Of a stretch of 64,000 bases of DNA, positions 26,578-35,520 are shown piece after piece. The position numbers and the translations under genes were made by a program. Every line of letters starts with the position of its first letter. The stretch's first letter is position 1. Source of the DNA: CBDCGJ01 sp965216645 (GTDB taxonomy: Bacteria; Pseudomonadota; Alphaproteobacteria; GCA-2731375); the NCBI GenBank assembly GCA_965216645.1, contig CBDCGJ010000017.1:1-64000 (forward strand), given 5' to 3'. Below the pieces are notes generated by a model. That model was not told where the DNA came from and ran no database searches. It saw only the letters and a program-made list of their open reading frames with translations.

Positions 26578-27400
26578 TTATCGCATCCGCACTCGATAAC
26601 TGAAAAACAACTCTTGATAGCCTGGATTATGGTGACCGATGATCAAACTTCGTTGCGCCAGAGTTTCCTGATAAAGCATTGCACCGGTCGCCGCATCGAT
26701 CAGGCCGTAACCGGCAATGCTGCTGTCGGCTGTCGCTACATTGCGGAAATTGTAGGGCCAGACGCCGCCGATCTGGAAGTAGAGCGCTTTGCGTCCCTCG
26801 AATTCGGTCGTCCCCCGATAGCGCCAGCGCATAACCATCTTGAACTGCGTCCTGGCTTCGAAAACCTGATTGTGGCTGACCCCGCTCTCCGGAAACCGGA
26901 GCGGTGAAAACATCCCATGTTGGCTGCCCAAGGGCCGGCGTTGCCCATCGGACGCAACAGCCTCCGCCTTGGCAATGTCGCCGAAGGGGGTGACGAGGTA
27001 GCTTGCGAGCGTGGTTCTAAAGCTGTTTGCGTCGCCGCCGGAACAACGTGCGCGCGCATTGTCGAGAGTCGTGTCTAAGTTCTATCTTGTCGCCCTGCTG
27101 CAGTTGACGGTAAGAGCCCCCGCAGCGGCCCGATTTTCGCTGATCGCTCCCGTCTTTCCGCGTTAAAATTCGGATCTCGACGAAAGTCTCTCCGCCGGAA
27201 AAGGGTCGGTAAGTGACTTTTTGCGGACTGGCGGTCGGCGTGACTTTGCCGGCGTAGTTCGTTTTCTCCGTCCATTTGATGGACTCGGCTGTCGTCTGGC
27301 AGGCGGAGACGCCGCCGGCGACGAGTAACATCAGACCTATTCTCGCTAAAATTCCGGTTGTGAAATTGACATTGGGCAACGAAACAAACGTATTCTGCAT
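26578..27400 (-). pseudogene. Predicted lipoprotein of unknown function, one frameshift
   Basis: From the ATG at 27400 the protein has a signal and lipobox (IGLMLLVAGGVSAC), then WTEKTNYAGKVTPTAS and FVEIRILTRKDG up to GDKIEL near 27080. There the frame must shift by one base to continue DTTLDNARARCSGG and SYLVTPFGDIAKAEAV, ending YQELFFSYRVRMR at 26578. With the shift repaired it would be about 274 residues. Function unknown. Outside the main error-rich stretch, so a real mutation is as likely as an error. Confidence 0.6.
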
Positions 27401-27710
27401 AAATTGAACCTGAAAATTCGCGCGGCGTTCCGCATCCGCGCTTGCTTTACGATTAATGCCGACACGGTATGCAATAATGTCGCGGAATGAAAGGCCGGAA
27501 TCGGTGGGCCGCCAGGCGCGCTGGGGTCGGGATTCGGTGCGTATCCGCGTGTATCTTCGGTTCCCAACAATGTCGCCGCTATGCCGGATAGACGCTGGCA
27601 GGTTTTCCGGCTTGACGGTCTTTAGCGGTTCTCCCGCCCCGTCCTGCATCCACCATTGTCGCTTCCTCGCCTTTTCGTTATCTTCGCCGGCATTCAACGG
27701 ATGGGTATTT

Positions 27711-28871
27711 ATGTCTCTTCTCGGTCGAAAAACTCCGGACACCGCGGCGGCCGCTGCCGAGGCAACCGGCGTGTTGCCGGCGCAGGCGTTGCAGGCGCTG
27801 GTGTCGGAAGGCACGATCCTGGCCGACGCGCCGCTGGTGGAGGGTCAGATACAGCCGGCCAGCATCGACCTGCGCCTTGGGCCCCGCGCCTATCGGGTGC
27901 GGGCGAGCTTCCTGCCCGGCGCCAAGGCCACGGTGGGCGAGAAGATCGACGCCTATCAGATGCATGCGATCGACCTGAGCCAGGGCGCGGTGCTGGAGCG
28001 GGGCTGCGTCTATATCGTGCCGCTGATGGAGGCGCTGGACCTGCCAGACCGGCTGACCGGCATGGCCAATCCGAAAAGCTCCACCGGGCGGCTGGATATC
28101 TTCACCCGTCTGATCACCGATTACGCCACCGCCTTCGACCGGATCGACGCGGGCTATACCGGGCCGCTCTACGCCGAGATCGCGCCGCGCACCTTCTCCG
28201 TCCTGGCGCGCCAGGGCGACCGGTTGAGCCAGCTGCGCCTGCGCCGGGGCCGCAAGAGCTTCGGCGATCGGGAGACCCAGCGCCTGCATGACCGCATTCC
28301 CCTGGCCCAGACCGGCGACGGCGCGCCGGTGACCATCGCCGACGGCGTCGCCCTGACCATCGACCTGCACGGCGCCGACGAAAGCGGCCTGATCGGCTAC
28401 CGCGCGCGCCACCACGCGCCGCTGATCGATCTCAGCCAGGTCGGCATCTATGAAGCGGACGATTATTGGGAGCCGATCTACCGCGGCCGCGGCGGGACGG
28501 ACACGGATAGCGACACCCTGGTCCTAAACCCGGACGATTTCTATATCCTGGCGAGCCGGGAAGCGGTGACGATCCCGCCCGACCACGCCGCCGAAATGGT
28601 GCCCTACGATACGCTGGTCGGCGAATTCCGCGTCCACTATGCCGGCTTCTTCGATCCCGGCTTCGGCTATGCGGAGGCCGGCGGCAGCGGCACCCGCGCC
28701 GTGCTGGAAGTACGCAGCCACGACGTCCCCTTTCTGCTGGAACACGGCCAGACCATCGGCCGCCTGGTCTACGAACCGATGACGCAAGTGCCGGATCAGC
28801 TCTACGGCGTCGACATCGGCTCTAACTACCAACAGCAAACCCTGGCGCTGGCCAAGCAGTTCAAGCGCTGA
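27711..28871 (+). CDS. dcd: 2'-deoxycytidine 5'-triphosphate deaminase, long form
   Basis: 386 residues from the ATG at 27711. Deaminates dCTP to dUTP for thymidylate synthesis. The dUTPase-like trimeric fold is seen in IQPASIDLRLGPRAYRVRAS and MANPKSSTGRLDIFTRLI, with GYTGPLYAEIAPRTFSVLA following. It is about twice the length of the enterobacterial enzyme and appears to hold a second, divergent copy of the fold (GLIGYRARHHAPLIDL, then YDTLVGEFRVHYAGFFDPGF), a form common in alphaproteobacteria. Stands alone. Confidence 0.88.
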   Translation: MSLLGRKTPDTAAAAAEATGVLPAQALQALVSEGTILADAPLVEGQIQPASIDLRLGPRAYRVRASFLPGAKATVGEKIDAYQMHAIDLSQGAVLERGCVYIVPLMEALDLPDRLTGMANPKSSTGRLDIFTRLITDYATAFDRIDAGYTGPLYAEIAPRTFSVLARQGDRLSQLRLRRGRKSFGDRETQRLHDRIPLAQTGDGAPVTIADGVALTIDLHGADESGLIGYRARHHAPLIDLSQVGIYEADDYWEPIYRGRGGTDTDSDTLVLNPDDFYILASREAVTIPPDHAAEMVPYDTLVGEFRVHYAGFFDPGFGYAEAGGSGTRAVLEVRSHDVPFLLEHGQTIGRLVYEPMTQVPDQLYGVDIGSNYQQQTLALAKQFKR

Positions 28872-28930
28872 CCATCCAAGAAGCGCGAATGAATACGGAC
28901 AATCGCAGTTGTAAAGGCGCACCCTCTTGA

Positions 28931-28966
28931 TCGGTGTTTATCTGTGTCCATCTGTGGTTTATTGAA
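28931..28966. repeat. CATCTGTGG-type repeat arm, uninterrupted
   Basis: ATCGGTGTTTATCTGTGTCC followed by ATCTGTGGTTTA. Corresponds to the right arm in which both IS110 copies are inserted and so shows the empty target site. Confidence 0.65.
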
Positions 28967-28978
28967 CCAATCTAGATC

Positions 28979-29059
28979 GTCATTCCGGCCGGAGCGCCGG
29001 AATCTCTTGCCGAACGACACGCCTGTTTCGACGAGATCCCGGCTCAAGGCCGGAATGAC
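28979..29059. repeat. Dispersed palindromic repeat, type 2 variant
   Basis: GTCATTCCGGCCGGAGCGCC at the left and GGCTCAAGGCCGGAATGAC at the right. First of a tandem pair in the dcd-pmbA gap. Confidence 0.8.
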
Positions 29060-29070
29060 ATACCCTCTCC

Positions 29071-29154
29071 GTCATCCCGGCCGGAGTGCCGGGATCGTCA
29101 CAGGCTCGGTGTCTGAAACGATCCTGGATATCGCTAAAGCGATTCCGGGATGAC
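29071..29154. repeat. Dispersed palindromic repeat, type 2
   Basis: GTCATCCCGGCCGGAGTGCC at the left and GATTCCGGGATGAC at the right, with ATATCGCTAAAGCGAT inside. With the previous copies it accounts for most of the gene-free 28872-29209. Confidence 0.85.
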
Positions 29155-29209
29155 GAGAAAGGGAAAAACAGAACAGCGTTGATGACGAAAAGTGTTGATG
29201 GAGTCCTAT

Positions 29210-30565
29210 ATGACCGAGCCCGACGGCGAGATCGCCGCGCAATTGAACCTGCTGGAAGACGCCATCGCCCAGGCCAAGGCGGCCGGGGCCGATGCGGCGG
29301 ACGCGTTGATGTATGAGAGCATCTCGCTCGAGGCCAGCTACCGCCTCGGTGCGCGGGAGGATCTGGAGCGGTCGGAATCGAAAAGCCTGGGCCTGCGCGT
29401 TTTCGTCGGCCAGCGGCAGGCGGCCGTCTCCTCCGACGATCTGTCGCTGGCGGCGGTGAAGGAGATGGCACCCCGCGCCGTGGCCATGGCAAAGGCGGCG
29501 CCGGAAGACCCCTATTGCGGCCTCGGCGATCCGGACCTGATGTGCCGGAACATCCGCGACCTCGACCTCTTCGACGACGGCGAGCCGGGGCCGGACGATC
29601 TGTACGACATGGCGCGGACGGCGGAGGAAGCGGCGCTTGCCGTCGACGGCGTCACCAATTCCGAAGGCGGCGGCGCCGGCTGGGGCCGGGTCGCCCTGGC
29701 CCTGGCGACTAGCGGCGGTTTCGCCGGCGGCTATCGCGGCTCCAGCCATAGCCTCTCCGCCTCCGTCCTCGCCGGCGAGGGCACGGGCATGGAGCGGGAT
29801 TACGAATTCTCCTCCTGCCATCACGCGGAAGACCTGTGGGACGCGGCGCGCATCGGCCGGGCGGCGGGCGAGAAGGCGGTTGCCCGCCTGAACCCGCGCA
29901 AAGTCGAGACCCAGACGGCGCCGGTAATCTTCGATCCGCGGGTCTCACGCAGCCTGCTCGGGCATCTTGCGGGCGCGATCAACGGCGCCAGTGTCGCCCG
30001 CGGCACCAGCTTCCTGAAGGACAAGCTGGGTCAGGCGATCCTGCCGGCGGGCCTGAACGTGATCGACGATCCGCACCGGCCGCGCGGCCTCTCCTCCAAA
30101 CCCTTCGATGGCGAAGGCGCGGAGAATAAACGCTGGGCGCTGGTGGAAGACGGGGTCTTGACCACCTGGCTGCTCGACACCGCGTCGGCCAAGCAATTGG
30201 GCCTGACCAGTACCGGCCACGCCTCCCGCGGCGTCGGCGGCCCGCCCTCCCCCTCGACCACCAATCTGTATCTCGAAGCGGGCGGCGACAGCCCGGAAGA
30301 CCTGATCGCGGACATCAAGAGCGGCTTCTACGTCACCGAACTGATCGGCTTCGGCGTCAATCAGGTGACCGGCGACTACAGTCGAGGCGCCAGCGGCTTC
30401 TGGATCGAGAACGGGCAGAAAAGCTTCCCGGTCTCGGAACTGACCATCGCCAGCAATCTCGCCGACATGTTCGCGCGCCTGCGACCGGCCAGCGATCTCG
30501 AGTTCCGCTACGGCCACAACGCGCCGACGATCCGTATCGACGACATGGCGGTGGCCGGCGCGTGA
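29210..30565 (+). CDS. pmbA: PmbA/TldD-family protease subunit
   Basis: About 451 residues from the ATG at 29210, preceded by GGAG; upstream in-frame GTG and ATG codons (29192, 29198) are alternatives. Family features: SKSLGLRVFVGQRQAAVSSDD, EGGGAGWGRVALALATSGGF, and the C-terminal GFGVNQVTGDYSRGASGFWIENG. TldD/PmbA form a heteromeric metalloprotease that processes peptides; the PmbA subunit lacks its own metal site, consistent with no HExxxH here. The stop overlaps the start of the phosphatase gene. Confidence 0.9.
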   Translation: MTEPDGEIAAQLNLLEDAIAQAKAAGADAADALMYESISLEASYRLGAREDLERSESKSLGLRVFVGQRQAAVSSDDLSLAAVKEMAPRAVAMAKAAPEDPYCGLGDPDLMCRNIRDLDLFDDGEPGPDDLYDMARTAEEAALAVDGVTNSEGGGAGWGRVALALATSGGFAGGYRGSSHSLSASVLAGEGTGMERDYEFSSCHHAEDLWDAARIGRAAGEKAVARLNPRKVETQTAPVIFDPRVSRSLLGHLAGAINGASVARGTSFLKDKLGQAILPAGLNVIDDPHRPRGLSSKPFDGEGAENKRWALVEDGVLTTWLLDTASAKQLGLTSTGHASRGVGGPPSPSTTNLYLEAGGDSPEDLIADIKSGFYVTELIGFGVNQVTGDYSRGASGFWIENGQKSFPVSELTIASNLADMFARLRPASDLEFRYGHNAPTIRIDDMAVAGA

Positions 30566-31365
30566 GCGATTTCGAAACCGAGTTGGCGCTGTTGACCGCC
30601 GCCGCCCGCGACGCCGGGCCGGTGGCGATGAAGTATTTCAAGGGCAAAGTGAAGAGCTGGGACAAGGGCGACGACGACCCGGTCTCCGAAGCCGATCACG
30701 CCGTCAACGACGTGCTGCGCGACGCACTGACAGGCGCCAGGCCCGGCTACGGCTGGCTGTCCGAGGAGGACGACGACGACCGCGGCCGCCTGGACAAGGA
30801 CCGGGTCTGGGTTGTCGACCCGATCGACGGCACCCGAAGCTTCCTCAAGAAAACGCCGGAGTTCACCATCTGCGCCGGTCTGGTGGAACATGGCCGGCCG
30901 GTCGCCGGCGTCGTCTATAATCCGGCCAAGGACGAGCTGTTCGAAGCCACGGCCGGGGGTGGCGCCCGCCTCAACGGCAAGGCCATCCAGGTCAATCACG
31001 ACGCCGAACTCGACAGCGCCCGACTGTTGGCGGGCCGGAAGATCTTCGAGCGGGCCGGCTGGCGCAACATGCCGCGCAACGCCACCTACGCCTATGTCAA
31101 TTCCATCGCCTATCGGATGATGATGGTCGCCTGCGGCCGCCACGACGGCTGCGTCTCCCTGGCGGAGAAGTCGGACTGGGATATCGCCGCCGCCGAGCTG
31201 ATCGTGCTGGAAGCCGGCGGCGCCGTCACCACCAGCCGGCGCGAAGGTTTCCTCTACAATCGGCCAACACCTGTCCACCGCTCCCTCATCATCGCCCCGC
31301 CGCGGCTGCATGGGGAACTGCTGGACTTCATCGACGATATTCGTCCGGCGGGGAAAAACTGGTAA
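30562..31365 (+). CDS. Inositol monophosphatase/CysQ-like 3'(2'),5'-bisphosphate nucleotidase
   Basis: 267 residues from a GTG that overlaps the pmbA stop (GTGA). Metal-dependent phosphatase motifs: DDPVSEADHAVND, LSEEDDDD, VWVVDPIDGTRSFLKKTPEF, and SDWDIAAAELIVLEAGG. Substrates in the family are inositol phosphates or 3'-phosphoadenosine 5'-phosphate; the TRSF and KTPEF wording leans to CysQ, without proof. Co-transcribed with pmbA. Confidence 0.85.
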   Translation: MSDFETELALLTAAARDAGPVAMKYFKGKVKSWDKGDDDPVSEADHAVNDVLRDALTGARPGYGWLSEEDDDDRGRLDKDRVWVVDPIDGTRSFLKKTPEFTICAGLVEHGRPVAGVVYNPAKDELFEATAGGGARLNGKAIQVNHDAELDSARLLAGRKIFERAGWRNMPRNATYAYVNSIAYRMMMVACGRHDGCVSLAEKSDWDIAAAELIVLEAGGAVTTSRREGFLYNRPTPVHRSLIIAPPRLHGELLDFIDDIRPAGKNW

Positions 31366-31687
31366 ATTTAGCGTCGTTGTCTTTCAAACTGACAACTATG
31401 ACCGGCCGCGTTCTTGCCTTGAACGGCTACCAATGAAGTTTAGTTGATTCTGAATGGCGGGAAACTGTACCGAAAGGGCGCGGCCGGCAACGTCTTCCGA
31501 CCTGGCGGAAGCCACCGGAAGCGCGAATATCGCGCCATTTTCTGATCGAAACGTGTACGCTAAACCGTATCAAGTTTAACAGTTTTTTCACCACACTCCC
31601 CTAATTATAGCGTCGTTCACGCCCAATGTGCGTCTTTTCGACCGGCATTTTGGCGAAATTTTTATGAGTTAAGGAGACTTCATCGAA
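31366..31687. promoter_or_regulatory. Gene-free upstream region of the FIST operon
   Basis: About 320 bases without a gene. The last third is AT-rich (AAGTTTAACAGTTTTTTCAC, then CTAATTATAGCG) and probably holds the promoter; GTTAAGGAGAC near 31670 provides the ribosome-binding site for the ATG at 31688. Confidence 0.45.
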
Positions 31688-32884
31688 ATGGCGACATGGA
31701 TGGGAACCGCGCTGGCCAGCGGCGATGATAGCCGGGAAACGGCTCGGCAGGCGGCGCAGCAGGCAATGGACAAGATGGGGAACCGCGATCAACTGAAGCT
31801 CTGTATTGTCTATGCCAACGCGGATTACGATCTGAACGAAGTGGTCGGCGCGATCCGCGAATTGACCGGTGACGCGCCGCTGATCGGCTGTAGCAGCACC
31901 GGCGAATTTACCGATAACTCCGCCGCGACCGGGGCCGTCGTGGTCACCATGATCGCTTCCGACAAGTTCGAGGTGCGCCTCGGGTCGGCCAGCCAATACA
32001 ATCAAGACATTAGGTTGGCGGTCAGCAAGGCGACATCCGGTTTCCTAGCCCGTACCGCCGACAAAGGTATCCGGGCCGGCTGGCGCGGCCGCACATTGCT
32101 GCTGTTCACGGACGGCCTGGCCGGCGCCGGAGAAGACCTGATCGACGAACTCATCACGCAAACCGGGATGCAATATCAGCTTTTCGGTGGCGCCGCGGCA
32201 GACAATGCGGAATTTCGCAGCACCTATGTGTTCCACGACGATCAGGTATTGACCGATTCCTTCGTGGTTGCCGAGATCCTGACCGCCGAACCATTTGCGA
32301 TCGCCGCCGAACATGGCTGGCGTCCCCTAGATGGTCCCTATCGGGTCACCAGGGCCGAGGGCAAACATCTCTACGAACTGAACGGTCGACCGGCTTGGCA
32401 GGTCTACAAGGACTTCGCCGACCGGCACAATCTAACCATCGAAGAAGGCGGTGAAGCCGGGTTCCTGATGCGGTTTATCCTCGGTGTCGAGGTGGAGGAT
32501 TCGGTCCGGCCGAAGCTGCGTGTTCCCCTCGGTCTCACCGCTGACGGCGTCCTGCTCTGCGCGGCCGAAATCTCCGAAGGCGAGGTGGTCTACATCATGT
32601 CGAGCGAAGACAATAGCGATATTGTCGCCAGCGGCCGCACGGCGTTGGATCGGGCCCGCCGGAACATAAACTCCGAAAAAGTCGCCGGCGCACTGGTTTT
32701 CGAATGCGTCGCCACCCGTTTGCATTTGGACAACCGTTTTGAGGAGCTGGCACGGCAAACGGCGGAAGCTGTCGAGCCAAGCGCGCTCATGGGCTGCGCG
32801 TGCTTCGGCCAATTGGCGCGGACCCACGACGAGTTCTCCGGCCAGGGCTGCGCCACCTCCCTCGTCTGTTTGATTCCCGCCTGA
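31688..32884 (+). CDS. FIST-domain sensor protein (FIST_N + FIST_C)
   Basis: 398 residues. The FIST_N part shows IVYANADYDLNEVVGAIREL, LIGCSSTGEF and QLFGGAAADN. The FIST_C part includes EISEGEVVYIMSSEDN and ALVFECVATRLHL, ending with LMGCACFGQLAR. FIST proteins are intracellular sensors, proposed to bind small ligands such as amino acids, usually beside a signal transducer. The kinase gene follows after 11 bases, so the two should act together. Confidence 0.88.
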   Translation: MATWMGTALASGDDSRETARQAAQQAMDKMGNRDQLKLCIVYANADYDLNEVVGAIRELTGDAPLIGCSSTGEFTDNSAATGAVVVTMIASDKFEVRLGSASQYNQDIRLAVSKATSGFLARTADKGIRAGWRGRTLLLFTDGLAGAGEDLIDELITQTGMQYQLFGGAAADNAEFRSTYVFHDDQVLTDSFVVAEILTAEPFAIAAEHGWRPLDGPYRVTRAEGKHLYELNGRPAWQVYKDFADRHNLTIEEGGEAGFLMRFILGVEVEDSVRPKLRVPLGLTADGVLLCAAEISEGEVVYIMSSEDNSDIVASGRTALDRARRNINSEKVAGALVFECVATRLHLDNRFEELARQTAEAVEPSALMGCACFGQLARTHDEFSGQGCATSLVCLIPA

Positions 32885-32895
32885 TAAGGATCGCA

Positions 32896-34161
32896 ATGCG
32901 CGAATTTACCCGCAAAGTAAATCTGCTGCGGGATTTGGACGCGCTCTCTTTCCGGGTTTTGGCGGAGGAGAGCGGCGGACAGTCGGAAGCCACGCAGTTG
33001 CTCGAGATCGTCTGCGACTTGTTACAAGTCGAAAGCGCCGGCCTCTTCATTTGGGACGAGGGTTTGTCGACCTGTTATCCGTTGGGTACGTTCGGTCCAG
33101 ATAGCCAGCGATTGACCAAAGTCGTCGACTCCGTTAGCGGCACCCTTTGGTTTTGCCACGGGCAGCCGCGGACCGAAAATGAGTCCTTGCTTCTACCGCT
33201 TCATGCGAACGAACAACGGGTCGGGCTGTTGGCCACATCCGCGGTGGAGGTGGAGCCGGATTGTTTAAATCGGCTGGCGGAGTCGGTCGCAAACTTCGTC
33301 TTCTGCGTTGATTTCGCCCGCAATCAGCGCGCGTTGCGGAAAAAAAGCGACGATTTGAACCGCGTGAAAAACGCCTTGGAAAACAGTCTATCGGTCAATC
33401 TTTCGATCCAGGAAAAATTCGAAAATCTGGCCATCGATCTTCAGGCCGTCGCCGCGGAAGCCGAACGCGCGAACAACGCCAAATCCGAGTTTTTGACCTC
33501 GATGAGCCACGAGTTGCGCACGCCGCTAAACGCGGTTCTGGGGTTCAGCCAATTATTGGCCCAGCGTAGCGACGAGTACCAGGACCCGATATTGGATCAA
33601 TCGGTCGATCACATCATCAATGCGGGCCGGCATCTGCTCGGCATGATCGAAAGCCTGCTCAATCTCACCGCCATCGAAAACGGTATTGCCGACTTGCGGA
33701 TGGAACGCGTCATGGCGCGGTCGGTTCTACGCGACGCCCTATCCCAGATCCGGGATGTGGCGGCGGAGCGACGCGTCACGCTCGTCGACCAGGGCGCGGC
33801 GGAACTACCGATCAAGGTGGATCGGGAACGGCTCCGGCAAGTCCTGTTCAATCTGTTGTCCAACGCCATCAAATATAACCGGCTCGGCGGACGGGTCTTC
33901 TATGGCGCGCAATCGATCGGCGCCAACCGGCTACGCATCTACGTGCAAGACACGGGTACGGGTATCGAAGAGGAAGACCAATCCGGATTGTTCCGGCAGT
34001 TCAGCCGCGGCCGCAACGCAACCGCGGCCGGCGATGGCACAGGAATTGGTCTCTACCACGCCAAAATCCTGACCGAGGCCATGCATGGCAGTATCGGCTT
34101 CAACAGCGAGCCCGGCGTCGGCAGCACCTTTTACCTGGACTTCCCCGTCGACGCGGCATGA
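32896..34161 (+). CDS. Soluble sensor histidine kinase, partner of the FIST protein
   Basis: 421 residues from the ATG at 32896. A GAF-like N-terminal domain (residues ~30-140; LLEIVCDLLQVESAGLFIWDE) is followed by a coiled coil (~145-195), the phosphoacceptor His205 in SHELRTPLNAVLGFSQLL, then N-box NLLSNAIKYN, G1 DTGTGIEEED and G2 GTGIGLYHAKI. No transmembrane segment and no receiver domain. The upstream FIST gene is the likely input. Confidence 0.9.
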   Translation: MREFTRKVNLLRDLDALSFRVLAEESGGQSEATQLLEIVCDLLQVESAGLFIWDEGLSTCYPLGTFGPDSQRLTKVVDSVSGTLWFCHGQPRTENESLLLPLHANEQRVGLLATSAVEVEPDCLNRLAESVANFVFCVDFARNQRALRKKSDDLNRVKNALENSLSVNLSIQEKFENLAIDLQAVAAEAERANNAKSEFLTSMSHELRTPLNAVLGFSQLLAQRSDEYQDPILDQSVDHIINAGRHLLGMIESLLNLTAIENGIADLRMERVMARSVLRDALSQIRDVAAERRVTLVDQGAAELPIKVDRERLRQVLFNLLSNAIKYNRLGGRVFYGAQSIGANRLRIYVQDTGTGIEEEDQSGLFRQFSRGRNATAAGDGTGIGLYHAKILTEAMHGSIGFNSEPGVGSTFYLDFPVDAA

Positions 34162-34194
34162 CGGCCGACAGGTGCGCGTCGGGCGGCGCCCCCT

Positions 34195-35367
34195 TCATCC
34201 CATCAACAATATGACCGTGTCTTCGGGTCCCGGGTCGACCACGATATCGTCGTTGTCGACGAAGAACGTATCCGCGCCGGCACCGCCGACCAAGGTATTC
34301 AGTCCCGGACCGCCATGGATCGTTTCGTCGCCCTTGTTGCCGAAGACATGATCGTCGCCGGCATTGGCGAAGATGACATCGTTTCCCTGCCCGCCGAAGA
34401 CGACATCGTTATGTTGGCCGGCATATATCGTGTCATGGTCCAAGTTGCCGTAAACAATATCGCCGGCAAGATTACCGTAGACGAGATCGGCGCCCAGACC
34501 GGCGAAAATCATATCCCCATCCTGCCCACCATAAAGGCGGTCGGCGCCGACATTGCCATAAATGATATCCGCGCCCTGATTGCCGTAGATGACGTCGTCG
34601 CCTTCATGGCCCCAAAGATTGTCGTGGCCGACCCTGCCGAACAGGTAGTCGTCGCCGCCATAGGCGAACATGGTTTCGTCGAAACCGGTGCCGTAGAGAA
34701 TATCTCCCAATGCGGTCCCATTGTGATAGGCCTGCCCGGGGACGCCGTAGAGATATTGGATCGCCTGGATATCCGCCGGTCCGATACCGTCTGGATAACT
34801 AGGACCGACATTATACGACATCACGGTGTACTCACGCGTGTCGAGTTCGTCGGGCAGGTATGGCGGCTCGGGATGGCGCCCATATGGGCCCGGATGTTTC
34901 AGACCCAGGGCATGACCGAATTCATGCAGAATAATCGATTCAAGCTGGCCGGGACGCCAAAACGAGAATTCGTTGTCGATCCAGACATCGCCAGAATACG
35001 CGTTCGGTCCAGGATAGTAGGCCGCGCCGATCCCGTTCAAGAGATCGGCCGTACCGATTTGAATCATTCCGCCCTGCTCGGCAGACACTTCGATGAACTC
35101 GATATTGGTGACCGCCGACCATTCGGCAATCGCTTGGTAAACGCCTTCTTTCATGACGGGTGTGACGGGCGCGAAGCTGCCTGAAACAGAATCGGGCGAA
35201 TAACCGGGGTCTTCCGACAGGAAGGAAAACGTCACCGTCACCGGCGCGCCATAACTATATGGAGGCCCCCATTTCGCACCGCCGCCTTTGACGAGTGCGT
35301 CGATCTCGATAACGCCCGTCGCGTCGCCGGCGGACAATGCGGCGTGCCGAATATATGTAAATGTCAT
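34195..35367 (-). CDS. Serralysin-like M10 metalloprotease with RTX repeats
   Basis: 390 residues. The zinc site is HEFGHALGLKH (His148, His152, His158) with the Met-turn YTVMSYN. After residue ~215 come glycine/aspartate nonapeptides of RTX type (GDDYLFG, GDDVIYGNQGAD, GNDVIFANAGDD), many carrying YGN instead of the usual YGG, which would bind calcium. No N-terminal signal peptide; such proteases leave by type I secretion using the C-terminal end (TVILLMG). Secretion genes are not in the window. Upstream 35368-35440 is AT-rich. Confidence 0.92.
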   Translation of the reverse strand: MTFTYIRHAALSAGDATGVIEIDALVKGGGAKWGPPYSYGAPVTVTFSFLSEDPGYSPDSVSGSFAPVTPVMKEGVYQAIAEWSAVTNIEFIEVSAEQGGMIQIGTADLLNGIGAAYYPGPNAYSGDVWIDNEFSFWRPGQLESIILHEFGHALGLKHPGPYGRHPEPPYLPDELDTREYTVMSYNVGPSYPDGIGPADIQAIQYLYGVPGQAYHNGTALGDILYGTGFDETMFAYGGDDYLFGRVGHDNLWGHEGDDVIYGNQGADIIYGNVGADRLYGGQDGDMIFAGLGADLVYGNLAGDIVYGNLDHDTIYAGQHNDVVFGGQGNDVIFANAGDDHVFGNKGDETIHGGPGLNTLVGGAGADTFFVDNDDIVVDPGPEDTVILLMG

Positions 35368-35520
35368 TTCACTACTTATATAATTAAAATTTTCTAATAA
35401 ATACTTATTTTAGATGCTATCCAGTTGATGCACAATAAGTGTCGAACAGGCCGACCCTGGAACCAAACAGTGTCCGCATTATGATGGATGCGAGACGATT
35501 CATTCACGAAAGGCCGAGAA

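Noticed and set aside
15991..29154. CRISPR array
   Set aside because: The repeats are dispersed, palindromic and not regularly spaced, and there are no cas genes.
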